Under the pieces are notes generated by a model. It was given only the letters and a program-made list of their open reading frames with translations, did not search any database and was not told the origin of the DNA. Source: a virus. From it: a DNA stretch of 64,000 bases. Made by a program: the position numbers and the translations under genes. The stretch covers positions 1 through 64,000 of the IMG/VR virus record IMGVR_UViG_3300008114_000046; one strand, given 5' to 3'. Of this stretch, positions 57,703 through 64,000 are shown one piece after another (the stretch's first letter is position 1; every line of letters begins with the position of its first letter).

Positions 57703-57890
57703 TTCTTTTTTACACCCTTTACTACTTTCTTCACGGCAGCTGCAGCTTCAGCAACTTCGTTGATTGCTTCATTTGCAGCTTTTGCATTCTTATCAGCAAG
57801 TGCTTTTGCAACTTCAAGATCTTCTGCTGTTACTTTACCGTCTTTGTTTAGGTCAAGTAGACCAAACCACTTTTTAATTTTTTCCCACAT
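57699..57890 (-). CDS. Small EF-hand protein, 63 aa
   Basis: Start ATG 57890 has GGAG 6 nt upstream. The first residues are an amphipathic helix (MWEKIKKWFGLL). They are followed by a single EF-hand loop DLNKDGKVTAED (ligands D1, N3, D5, T9, D12) and a helix. The remainder is an Ala/Lys-rich helix (EAINEVAEAAAAVKKVVKG). A one-hand protein would need to dimerise to bind calcium well. It is coupled to the holin-like gene, which suggests calcium-linked lysis or membrane control; that is inference. Confidence 0.65.
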   Translation of the reverse strand: MWEKIKKWFGLLDLNKDGKVTAEDLEVAKALADKNAKAANEAINEVAEAAAAVKKVVKGVKKK

Positions 57891-57901
57891 GGTTATCTCC
57901 A

Positions 57902-58123
57902 TTACTTTTTTATTGTTGTAGCAAGTTTACGAGCAACACTGAGTGGAAGACCATCTTTAGAAGTATTTAATAGTCCGAGTGCTGCAATCAAAGCGAGCAT
58001 AGTCTTAGAATCATCTTTACCGCCTACGCGATTAAGAGAGTTAGCAATGACGTTGACAAGGTTATCCTTTGAAGGAGTATCTTCTGTGTCTTCTGGCTTG
58101 TCAAAATCTTTAAACTTCTTCAT
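57902..58123 (-). CDS. Hypothetical protein, 73 aa
   Basis: A charged N-terminus (MKKFKDFDKPEDTEDTPSKD), then helical (NLVNVIANSLNRVGGKDD) and more hydrophobic (MLALIAALGLLNTSKDGLPL). It overlaps the spanin gene by 4 bp. Family and role are not known to me; it belongs to the lysis block by position. Confidence 0.5.
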   Translation of the reverse strand: MKKFKDFDKPEDTEDTPSKDNLVNVIANSLNRVGGKDDSKTMLALIAALGLLNTSKDGLPLSVARKLATTIKK

Positions 58124-58632
58124 TTCTTTTTCTCTTTGGCCATGGCATCAACTGCTTCTTTATTCTGAATTATCCATTGCTGGAGTTGTCTGATGTGCTC
58201 GGCGTTGGCTTGGCATCTGGAGTAGTTGCCGATGATGGCGAGGAGGGCTGTAGTGTCTGTAATTCCTGAGGGGGACGCATCAGAAGCTCTGGCGGTGTCG
58301 GCATCACCGGATGTGGCACTAAGGTCGTGCGTGTACACCCAGCCGTTAGACATATCGTGCTGAGTAGGAACAGAGTCTTTAACGATGTCGCGGTATACAT
58401 ATTCTTTCTCTCTAATTGTGTTAACTCTATCAACATATTCAGTGACTACCTGAGTAGAAATTGCAGAATTCTTCCGCTCCAGTTCCGCAACTTGCGCACT
58501 CTTTTCGGCAGAAAATCTAGCCAACTCAGCTTCTGCATAAGCAGATCCCTTCATATATCCAAATACAAATACCCCTACAAGAGCACCGCCGATAGCAAGT
58601 AGCTTATATGGTAGAGGAATCATACCCAACAT
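58120..58632 (-). CDS. i-spanin (Rz-like), 170 aa
   Basis: A type II inner-membrane protein. One transmembrane segment spans residues about 9-26 (YKLLAIGGALVGVFVFGYM), followed by a periplasmic coiled coil (AEAELARFSAEKSAQVAELE; NSAISTQVVTEYVDRVNTIR) and a second helical part near the end (CQANAEHIRQLQQWIIQNKE). This is the Rz architecture. A lipoprotein gene lies wholly inside it in another frame, the classical nested Rz/Rz1 layout. The partner proteins join inner and outer membranes and fuse them at lysis. Confidence 0.8.
   Translation of the reverse strand: MLGMIPLPYKLLAIGGALVGVFVFGYMKGSAYAEAELARFSAEKSAQVAELERKNSAISTQVVTEYVDRVNTIREKEYVYRDIVKDSVPTQHDMSNGWVYTHDLSATSGDADTARASDASPSGITDTTALLAIIGNYSRCQANAEHIRQLQQWIIQNKEAVDAMAKEKKK
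58170..58400 (-). CDS. o-spanin lipoprotein (Rz1-like), nested in the Rz gene
   Basis: Start ATG 58400, 76 residues. The signal sequence MYTATSLKTLFLLSTICLTAGC ends in the lipobox LTAGC, so Cys would be lipidated and the protein placed in the outer membrane. The mature part is short and Pro/Ser/Thr-rich (PHPVMPTPPELLMRPPQELQ; PSSPSSATTPDAKPTPSTS), as in Rz1. It is read in a different frame, fully inside the i-spanin gene. Confidence 0.8.
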   Translation of the reverse strand: MYTATSLKTLFLLSTICLTAGCTRTTLVPHPVMPTPPELLMRPPQELQTLQPSSPSSATTPDAKPTPSTSDNSSNG

Positions 58633-58635
58633 AAT

Positions 58636-59379
58636 TTATTTCCTTGCAAATCTTTTAAAACTCGCGAGTACTACTTTCTTCTTTTTCTTCATGTGTACGC
58701 CCGGTTCACCTTGTGGACCTACACCAATTCCAGCAACATTACCAGCACCAGCAGCGTTCACTGCAACTTCTTCATGCATATCATGTTCTGAATCAAGTTC
58801 TTTAAACTTTGATTGAACACCACGATGAAACGCTGCAGCATGTGAGTGCGAAGCAAACTTGAATGCTGCGCCTTTATCAGATGCATAATCTAATTTACCG
58901 CCGTGCGCTTCAATGTGCTTCTTAAACTCTGGTGAATTCATTTGCTTTTCACCCTGAGAGTCGTATGTCTTGACATGTACAGAGTGAGCAACTTCTTCCC
59001 CAAATGTTGCAGCTACTTTGGTAAGTTTATAACCGCCACGTGCAGGGTTAGTTTTTTTACTTGCAAGCAAACGGCCACGCGCTCGATGCATAGGTTCATC
59101 GCGCTTTTCAGCTTCTTTTCTTGCTTTCTTACCATAATTAAAAAGAGTCTTACTTGAAAGTTCATCAATCTGAACTTCTTCTTGCATCTCAGTTGCCATG
59201 TAGTCAGCAGCGGTTTGCATATAGTCATAGGCAAGTGTCACCTTTGACTGCACCCACTCAGGAAGATCTGTATCTGGCTTCAGCATATCATGCATTTGAT
59301 TGGCGTGATTCATAATGCCTTTGAGTTGAGACATTACCATCTCACCTTCATAGCCGTATTCTCTTGGATCTTTAGCCAT
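58636..59379 (-). CDS. Conserved T4-like virion-block protein with IDELSS-type motif, 247 aa
   Basis: The N-terminal 60 residues (DPREYGYEGEMVMSQLKGIM; LPEWVQSKVTLAYDYMQTAA) are strongly conserved in T4-like phages of marine bacteria. The middle has EEVQIDELSSKTLFNYGKKA, a copy of the motif repeated in the protein at 61445-62452. Next come an HV...AFHRGVQSKFKEL segment and a basic tail (MKKKKKVVLASFKRFARK). The tail and repeats suggest a core or scaffold protein, but this is not proven. Confidence 0.6.
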   Translation of the reverse strand: MAKDPREYGYEGEMVMSQLKGIMNHANQMHDMLKPDTDLPEWVQSKVTLAYDYMQTAADYMATEMQEEVQIDELSSKTLFNYGKKARKEAEKRDEPMHRARGRLLASKKTNPARGGYKLTKVAATFGEEVAHSVHVKTYDSQGEKQMNSPEFKKHIEAHGGKLDYASDKGAAFKFASHSHAAAFHRGVQSKFKELDSEHDMHEEVAVNAAGAGNVAGIGVGPQGEPGVHMKKKKKVVLASFKRFARK

Positions 59380-59768
59380 TAAATCTTCCTTAGAATCTTG
59401 ATTATATTCTCGTCCATCGCAATGTCTGAACTAAATATGGTTTTGTTCTGGAACCCGATACCTTTGACTATATCAGGCATATGTCCTAATAATACAATGA
59501 ATGGTTTCAACATATGATGATAACCATCTAACTTAAAGAAAAGCATTCGTGTAGCTGGTGGACCAAATACATTATAAAGAATAATCAAATGATTGATTAC
59601 CAGTCTTTCTTTGAGTTCACCAGTTTCTTCATAACGATTAAACAATCTTTTGATATATTTGAATCGAGCTAGATCCTCATAAAATTCAAGTGTATCAAAA
59701 CATTGTGGGTTATCATAATGTTTTGCGGCGTATAACAAAAAGTTTGTTTCATCAAGTTTATCAATCAT
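59379..59768 (-). CDS. Conserved T4-like phage protein, 129 aa
   Basis: A helical protein with several conserved aromatic spots (NFLLYAAKHYDNPQCFDTLE; FYEDLARFKYIKRLFNRYEE; NVFGPPATRMLFFKL). Homologues are found beside head or neck genes of T4-like cyanophages. It may be a regulator or an assembly factor; nothing in the sequence decides. It overlaps both neighbours by 1 bp. Confidence 0.6.
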   Translation of the reverse strand: MIDKLDETNFLLYAAKHYDNPQCFDTLEFYEDLARFKYIKRLFNRYEETGELKERLVINHLIILYNVFGPPATRMLFFKLDGYHHMLKPFIVLLGHMPDIVKGIGFQNKTIFSSDIAMDENIIKILRKI

Positions 59769-60019
59769 TATGCAATTCTTACTTTGACAACCCCTGCAGC
59801 AGTATAGTATAGTTGTCCGAGTGCAACACCCGCGGTGTTGGCAGCTGTATCATCTGCATAAGGACCTTGTACGATAGCTTTACGTAGTGTGGATAATGTA
59901 GCAGACTTGGTCGTGTTAGCGGAGACATCCTCAACAATGAAGAGGTCCCCGCTAGCAATCGACGTGTTGGCCGTGCCAATCGAAGTGAATTCAGTTATTT
60001 TTTTGGCACGATCAGTCAT
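59768..60019 (-). CDS. Small virion protein, 83 aa
   Basis: A beta-type sequence (KITEFTSIGTANTSIASGDL; FIVEDVSANTTKSATLSTLR; LGQLYYTAAGVVKVRIA) like the N-terminal or linker units of fibre and structural proteins in these phages. It lies after the larger structural protein at 60029. Probably a minor virion component. Confidence 0.55.
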   Translation of the reverse strand: MTDRAKKITEFTSIGTANTSIASGDLFIVEDVSANTTKSATLSTLRKAIVQGPYADDTAANTAGVALGQLYYTAAGVVKVRIA

Positions 60020-60028
60020 GAGTTATCC

Positions 60029-60874
60029 TTATGCGTCTGGCAGGATTGCGTCGTCAGATGCGTCATCCGAGAAGTTGCCACCAAATGCAACTAGTGTTTC
60101 GTACTGTACGCGACCTGCACGACCACCAGTACCAACTGTGCGCATTACCCAACCAGTATGAGCTGCACCCTTGGTGTAACCGGCTTCAGTCAGTTCAGCA
60201 ACTGCAGTAGCAGTTTCACCTGTCAGAGAGTGACCGGTTTCTGTTAGGCCCTTTGTCAGGTCGATCGTATCACCGTTAGGAACAGTTGTAAGTGTAACAG
60301 CTGTTGAGTTCGATGTCTTGATAAAATATGCTGTGCCTGATGCCAGGTTTGTCAGCGCAGTATTACCAGCAGCAACAGTATAGGTTACTCTGTCGCCAGC
60401 AAGGAAGATACTATTTGCAGATGAGATTGCAATAGCGTCTGTTGCGTTTGTGACAGCTGAGTTAGCATTGAAGCTTTGTGCACCTGGTGCAGCAATTGTT
60501 ACTGAAGGAGCAGATGTATATCCACCAACAGTTACGTTAGCTGTGACTGCAGTAATGCGACCACCTGTTGCTGCAGAATTAGCAAGCTGTGTATTTGCGC
60601 CGCCAGATGTATTTGCAACTGTTACAGCAGCATTTGCAGCGTAACCAGAACCTGGGTTGGTAATAATATACTGTTGAACTGCAGCATTGCCAGAAACACG
60701 AATTTCTGTAGCATCTAGACCAAATTGGCCTACTGCTTCATTAGCAATAAATGCACCAACAGTTGTGTTACCAAACAGAGCTGATTGGTTTGTTGTGTTA
60801 GGTGTTTTGTTAACTAACGCTGTAGCCCATAGGACCGAGTTTGCAGCGTCATCTGTATTGCCCCATTGAGCCAT
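60029..60874 (-). CDS. Virion structural protein with shared beta module, 281 aa
   Basis: It begins MAQWGNTDDAANSVLWATAL, an opening seen in structural proteins of T4-like marine phages. Residues about 150-225 are one copy of the FLAGDRVTYTVAAGNTALTN...TAYFI module shared with gp7 and the 1773-aa protein. The end is acidic (FSDDASDDAILPDA). The ribosome binding site AGGAGG and the AATAAATA element upstream suggest strong late expression, as for abundant capsid or decoration proteins. Confidence 0.65.
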   Translation of the reverse strand: MAQWGNTDDAANSVLWATALVNKTPNTTNQSALFGNTTVGAFIANEAVGQFGLDATEIRVSGNAAVQQYIITNPGSGYAANAAVTVANTSGGANTQLANSAATGGRITAVTANVTVGGYTSAPSVTIAAPGAQSFNANSAVTNATDAIAISSANSIFLAGDRVTYTVAAGNTALTNLASGTAYFIKTSNSTAVTLTTVPNGDTIDLTKGLTETGHSLTGETATAVAELTEAGYTKGAAHTGWVMRTVGTGGRAGRVQYETLVAFGGNFSDDASDDAILPDA

Positions 60875-60900
60875 TGTAGTTTCCTCCTAAGAACTTTCTT

Positions 60901-60912
60901 TTATTTATTATT
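60901..60912 (-). promoter_or_regulatory. Late-promoter-like element (TAATAAATAAAA)
   Basis: The minus strand reads GAATAATAAATAAAAG, containing AATAAATA, about 27-38 nt before the start of the 281-aa structural protein, with AGGAGG between. It overlaps the stop codon of the 64-aa gene. Confidence 0.4.
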
Positions 60913-61102
60913 CTTCTGTAGTGAGCATGTCGATCATGTACTGAGACATTTTCTTATGAAATCTTTTTGGTCGACCATTGACCATCACGGTGTGTTCAGG
61001 CATAGGCTTCTCAGAAAGAATAATCTCCTTTGTAGCAGATTCTTCCTGTGCCTTTACGACATCTACACCATTAACTACTAAACCGCCTACGTTGATAGCC
61101 AT
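60908..61102 (-). CDS. Hypothetical protein, 64 aa
   Basis: Short, with beta strands at the start (INVGGLVVNGVDVVKAQEES) and a basic helix at the end (GRPKRFHKKMSQYMIDML). It begins 1 bp before the stop of the 86-aa frame. No family is recognised. Confidence 0.5.
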   Translation of the reverse strand: MAINVGGLVVNGVDVVKAQEESATKEIILSEKPMPEHTVMVNGRPKRFHKKMSQYMIDMLTTEE

Positions 61103-61103
61103 A

Positions 61104-61364
61104 TTAGTGCCTATATCTTACGATCTCGCCAGTGTCCTTCGAAGCCTTAGGAACTGGAGCAGATACAGCTTTGACAAATTCTGCGTGTGACTTATGAGCT
61201 TGCTTTTGGAAAGCAGCTTTTTCTTGAGTAGTTCTGCGAGCAGCCATGTGATCTTCAAAGCGATCTGCATGGTTAGCAGAAATTTCATGTTCCTTATTGT
61301 CCATGAAACGAACTTTTTTGTTCATTGACTTGGCTTTACGAAGTTGCATACCAAGAGCTACCAT
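61104..61364 (-). CDS. Histidine-rich domain, probably the frameshifted C-terminus of the protein upstream
   Basis: The first ATG is 61364, but it has no Shine-Dalgarno-like sequence. The same frame stays open upstream to about 61442 without any start codon, encoding EEVELEEGRGRPPKEGSAAW and then HAKQNQASDD, which looks like real protein. It continues as MQLRKAKSMNKKVRFMDNKE, ISANHADRFEDHM and FQKQAHKSHAEFVKAV, a domain seen in core/scaffold-like phage proteins. It joins the 335-aa gene at its 3' end by a -1 shift near 61445. Recoding, a real split or a sequence error are all possible. Confidence 0.5.
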   Translation of the reverse strand: MVALGMQLRKAKSMNKKVRFMDNKEHEISANHADRFEDHMAARRTTQEKAAFQKQAHKSHAEFVKAVSAPVPKASKDTGEIVRYRH

Positions 61365-61444
61365 ATCGTCGCTGGCTTGATTTTGCTTTGCATGCCAAGC
61401 AGCCGAACCTTCCTTTGGTGGACGGCCACGACCTTCTTCAAGTT

Positions 61445-62452
61445 CTACTTCTTCTTTAGCAAGATTGTATTACCTTCATCAATTTCTACTTCTTCTGCCA
61501 TGCTCTTATGAACTGACCATTTGCCTTTTCGAGTATCGCTACCGTATTCAGCAAACTTCTTTGCACGATCTTCAGAATCAAAATGCTTTGATACACGCTT
61601 GCCATTTAGTTGAACATGCCACATGTTTGCTTCTTCAAGTGTATCAACATTCAGCGCATCGATAAAGTCTTGCTCTTCCTTGGTCAGCTTGCTCACAGCA
61701 AGTTTAATACCTTTTTCGCGCTTGCCCATGTCCTTGAAGTTCTTGCTTGACTTTTCGTCTGCAGCAATCTTGAGACCGGCTGTAACACCTTGACTACCCA
61801 TTTTTGTGGCAGCCTTGTTGATGTAACGACCCATTGTTCCCTTTGAAAGCTCATCGATCTGCTCGGCATCTTCCTTCGTCAGTTTGTTGACTGCAGTCTC
61901 AATACCCTTGTGACGCTTTGTCAATTTCTTTTCAAGCGGTTTAGAAGAACTGCCATGGGCTTCTTTATGACCTTGTCTATACGAAGCCATGTCAATCGAG
62001 TCTTTTGCTTTATTGATATAACGGCCAAGTGTAGCTTTCGAAACTTCGTCAACCTGCTCAGCTTCTTCCTTGACTGGCTTCTTTTCTTTTGCCATCATAT
62101 CACGAACCTTTTGAGCAGTCTTTTTATTTGCTTCAGTTGGTTCGTCAGCGGTTGGCATTACACCTTCACTTGCGGCTTTAAAGTCAGCATTTGTAGGAGC
62201 ACCTTCAGATCCAGGCTTGCGCATACGCTCACCAGATCCTGCTTTGATTCTTTTACGCTTGGCATGGATGTTATCCCATAGGCCACGCTTGCCTTCCTTC
62301 ATTTCTTCCTTGTCATCTTCTTCTTCATCATCTTCTTTTTCACACTTTTCGCATTCACAATCTTTTGGGCATTTCTTGGCCTCGCCTAGAATACCTTTTA
62401 CGGTATTCAGAAGGTCGGCAGAAAATTGATCTTCGAGTTTCTTTGTAAACAT
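61445..62452 (-). CDS. Multi-module scaffold-like protein with IDELSK repeats, 335 aa
   Basis: The order is: N-terminal helix (MFTKKLEDQFSADLLNTVKG); a Cys cluster in an acidic setting (CPKDCECEKC); the conserved GLWDNIHAKRKRIKAGSGER motif with MRKPGSEGAPT; then three copies or part-copies of EQ(V/I)DELSKGTxGRYINKA followed by a KRHKGIETAVNKLTKE-type basic helix; and ANMWHVQLNGKRVSKHFDSE. It ends EEVEIDEGNTILLKKK. Such motif mixtures are common in T4-like phages, with unknown function. Several I-D-E or V-D-E sites match the I/L-x-E style of T4 prohead protease sites, suggesting an internal or core protein. Confidence 0.6.
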   Translation of the reverse strand: MFTKKLEDQFSADLLNTVKGILGEAKKCPKDCECEKCEKEDDEEEDDKEEMKEGKRGLWDNIHAKRKRIKAGSGERMRKPGSEGAPTNADFKAASEGVMPTADEPTEANKKTAQKVRDMMAKEKKPVKEEAEQVDEVSKATLGRYINKAKDSIDMASYRQGHKEAHGSSSKPLEKKLTKRHKGIETAVNKLTKEDAEQIDELSKGTMGRYINKAATKMGSQGVTAGLKIAADEKSSKNFKDMGKREKGIKLAVSKLTKEEQDFIDALNVDTLEEANMWHVQLNGKRVSKHFDSEDRAKKFAEYGSDTRKGKWSVHKSMAEEVEIDEGNTILLKKK

Positions 62453-62464
62453 TTAATTAGTCCT

Positions 62465-63055
62465 TTAGTCTGCATCTATAATTTTAATTTTGCGTTCTGC
62501 CGCACGAGACCTTTTGATAAGGTATCTTTTTAGGTTATCTATATCTTTATCACCTTGGGGTCCTGCAATCGGATCAGGAGCATTTCCTTTTGGTGGGTTA
62601 TAAAATCTTTTATCATCGGCCGGATGGTAATCAGCGTTTGGATCAATTTCATTATCATGTTCACCGGATTGAGTATGAAGTGAATCCATTGCAGCTTTTA
62701 CAATAGCTTCATGTTCTTTTTCAAGCTTCATTCCAACGGCGTGTCTCATTACAATATCACCATGCATAGTAGCACGAGCAATATGTGCTAATGTTGCTTT
62801 ACCAGTATGATGAACATCCTTGACAATATCAAATAATTTATCTAAATTCTCAGCCGCTGTCTGAGCATCAGAAGCATTCGTATCTTTTGGAAGATCCGCA
62901 TAAAGCTTCTGTGCTTCAGGTGAAACCTCAAATGCCTTGGTGGTATATGAACCAACTGAAATCTGATCGTTCTGATCAGACTCAACAGCACCCAAAGCAA
63001 TGTGATTACCTTCGTATATATCTCGAATTTTAGATTCTAAAGATCTATAACTCAT
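62465..63055 (-). CDS. Conserved T4-like phage protein, 196 aa
   Basis: Start ATG 63055 overlaps the Dps stop (ATGA). It begins MSYRSLESKIRDIYEGN, then AFEVSPEAQKLYADLPKD, an alpha-helical His-containing middle (VHHTGKATLAHIARATMHGD) and a charged end (DNLKRYLIKRSRAAERKIKI). Proteins with the SYxSLExKIR opening lie near capsid genes in T4-like marine phages. Function is unknown; the helical His-rich middle could pack with the Dps-like neighbour. Confidence 0.55.
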   Translation of the reverse strand: MSYRSLESKIRDIYEGNHIALGAVESDQNDQISVGSYTTKAFEVSPEAQKLYADLPKDTNASDAQTAAENLDKLFDIVKDVHHTGKATLAHIARATMHGDIVMRHAVGMKLEKEHEAIVKAAMDSLHTQSGEHDNEIDPNADYHPADDKRFYNPPKGNAPDPIAGPQGDKDIDNLKRYLIKRSRAAERKIKIIDAD

Positions 63056-63486
63056 TTCGTTGAAGCCCTTAGCATCCAAGCATGTTTATTGTGTTGGTCA
63101 AGTCTTTCTTCAATGAAATTTACCAAACCGTTCTGACCATACTTATCAGCTTCGTCTCTTGCACGTTGAAGAGAAGCAAGAACAATAGCATTATCTGCAA
63201 ACAGTGTTGCAACCATTGTCTCTGGTTTGATAATCAAAACTTCATCTCTAATGTTTGTCAGTTCACTAAATCTACTAAATGCGCCTGGAGCATAAGCGTT
63301 CTGAGCACGAATTTCTTCGGCGAACTGGTCAATAGCTCCACCTACCTCTTCGTAGATCTTACCAAAGAAGTCATGATACATTGCAAACATAGGACCTTCT
63401 ACATTCCAGTGATAGTTTTGAGCTTTCACATAGAATGCATAAGTATCTGCAAATGCGATTTTAAGAGGGTTAATCACTTCTTCCAT
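63052..63486 (-). CDS. Dps-like ferritin / DNA-binding protein
   Basis: A 144-residue four-helix protein. The Dps ferroxidase pattern is clear: FYVKAQNYHWNVEGPMFAMY then HDFFGKIYEEVGGAIDQFAE, giving the two His, Asp and Glu that bind iron across the dimer. The end QHNKHAWMLRASTK is the usual Dps helix. In cells Dps stores iron and protects DNA from peroxide. In a phage it could protect replicating DNA or be packaged. It overlaps its neighbours by 1 and 4 bp. Confidence 0.85.
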   Translation of the reverse strand: MEEVINPLKIAFADTYAFYVKAQNYHWNVEGPMFAMYHDFFGKIYEEVGGAIDQFAEEIRAQNAYAPGAFSRFSELTNIRDEVLIIKPETMVATLFADNAIVLASLQRARDEADKYGQNGLVNFIEERLDQHNKHAWMLRASTK

Positions 63487-63785
63487 TATGTTCTACATCT
63501 CCATCTACGAAGTGACATTGCCTTACGTGTAGGACGCCCCTTCTCATCTTTCATTGGTCCTGGCATGCCACCCATACGAGCACAGAAAGACTTACGTCTC
63601 TTGGCATCTTTCGATCCAGGCTTGGCTTTACCAGTTACAGCTGTTTGAATCTTCGATCCAGGATTATCTCTGCGAACAGCTTCAATCCCTTTTTGAGTCA
63701 TACCTGCGCCAGACTCTGTGGATCTATAGTGACCCTTAGAATCTTCGCCACGAGCTTCTGAAATGAAATTCTTAAACCGTATCAT
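63486..63785 (-). CDS. Basic small phage protein (DUF6321-like), 99 aa
   Basis: Start ATG 63785 has GGGAAG 4-5 nt upstream. The core AGMTQKGIEAVRRDNPGSKI, then TAVTGKAKPGSKDAKRRKSF and CARMGGMPGPMKDEKGRPTR, is a widely kept phage motif I associate with DUF6321. It is strongly basic with Cys at the end (RRWRCRT). It probably binds nucleic acid or is a virion-core component. Coupled to the Dps gene. Confidence 0.65.
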   Translation of the reverse strand: MIRFKNFISEARGEDSKGHYRSTESGAGMTQKGIEAVRRDNPGSKIQTAVTGKAKPGSKDAKRRKSFCARMGGMPGPMKDEKGRPTRKAMSLRRWRCRT

Positions 63786-64000
63786 CTGGCTTCCCATCTG
63801 TTAAGTTACCGGTTCCAATAATCTTTCTATTTCTTTTTTGCTTACGTACAATTGTTTTACCATCGCTGGTTCTAACAACTACACCTTCAACATCAGCAGA
63901 ACGAACTTCTTCCATTGCATCAACTACATCTGGATGAAGTTCAAATGCTGGCTTCATTTTAATGCCGCATTCTTCTGCAGAAAGAGTTACACCAATACCT
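63772..64000 (-). CDS. C-terminal part of an unidentified protein (cut by window edge)
   Basis: The minus-strand frame is open from the right edge to 63772. Before the ATG at 63957 it already reads GIGVTLSAEECGIKMKPAFE, so the gene most likely starts outside the window. Visible parts are HPDVVDAMEEVRSADVEGVV and GKTIVRKQKRNRKIIGTGNL. No family is recognised. It overlaps the DUF6321-like gene by 14 bp. Confidence 0.6.
   Translation of the reverse strand, partial: GIGVTLSAEECGIKMKPAFELHPDVVDAMEEVRSADVEGVVVRTSDGKTIVRKQKRNRKIIGTGNLTDGKPDDTV

Noticed and set aside
58942-59234. Several 70-codon frames opposite or within the 247-aa protein
   Set aside because: Shadow frames without ribosome binding sites and with Cys/Phe-rich, unprotein-like composition.

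Overview
The window is a contiguous piece of a T4-superfamily myovirus genome. The evidence is a full set of T4-type baseplate genes (53, 27, 5, 25, 6, 7, 8, 48, 54-like, 26-like), the replication and late-transcription trio 32-59-33, T4-type RNase H and primase, and NrdA/NrdB. Many extra genes match the T4-like phages of marine and alphaproteobacterial hosts (PhoH, ThyX, SpeD, 2OG-Fe(II) oxygenase, DUF4815 virion proteins). The phage carries its own circularly permuted, two-piece tmRNA with an alphaproteobacterial-style tag (ANDNTAYEGLALAA), so the host is most probably an alphaproteobacterium. The host call is an inference; no host sequence is present.

Layout. (A) 1-25.8 kb, minus strand: virion genes. 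Collagen-like and repeat-rich fibre proteins lie at the left edge, then two large DUF4815-type structural proteins, then the baseplate wedge and hub (gp8, a split gp7, gp6, gp25, an unknown 421-aa protein, gp5-like spike, gp27-like hub, gp53, gp48). (B) 25.86-32.83 kb, plus strand: gp4, a gp2-like protein, a gp54-like protein, a gp26-like protein joined to a short downstream ORF by a perfect T_TTT_TTT slippery site, and two paralogous tail proteins carrying a lysozyme domain and an M15-like endopeptidase domain. A palindromic late promoter (TATTTATAAATA) separates A and B. (C) 32.86-36.1 kb, minus strand: gp32, a methyltransferase, gp59, gp33 and a membrane-anchored cell-wall hydrolase. (D) 36.1-36.78 kb: no protein gene; it holds the permuted tmRNA and a second, heavily base-paired RNA that leads into the hydrolase gene. 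Each has its own TTGACA-17-TATAAA promoter. (E) 36.78-44.9 kb: exported nuclease, small membrane and secreted proteins, DUF932 protein, oxygenase, PD-(D/E)XK nuclease, PhoH, RNase H. (F) 44.9-47.7 kb: a sugar cassette (heptose isomerase, heptose kinase, glycosyltransferase, HAD phosphatase). (G) 47.7-56.4 kb: glutaredoxin, SpeD, GIY-YIG nuclease, NrdB/NrdA, ThyX, primase and many tiny translationally coupled genes. (H) 56.5-58.6 kb: candidate lysis module with membrane proteins and an Rz/Rz1-type spanin pair nested in two frames. (I) 58.6-64 kb: head-proximal and structural genes, including scaffold-like proteins with repeated IDELSK-type motifs, a Dps-like ferritin and a basic DUF6321-type protein; the right-edge gene is cut by the window.

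How it works together. Host-sigma70-like promoters of very regular form (TTGACA, 17 nt, TATAAT-like) serve blocks D-H. TATAAATA or AATAAATA late-type elements sit before virion genes, and gp33 in block C is the expected late co-activator. Nucleotide-synthesis genes feed replication. The cell envelope is attacked at entry by the two tail hydrolases, since the gp5 spike has no lysozyme domain. At exit it is attacked by the anchored hydrolase plus spanins. Ribosome rescue by the phage tmRNA and possible recoding sites (gp26 region, gp7 split, 61.4 kb) make translation control a theme of this genome.

The least explained items are the ~250-nt structured RNA at 36.1-36.36 kb, the recoding candidates, the shared ~65-residue module found in several virion proteins, and the IDELSK-repeat proteins.
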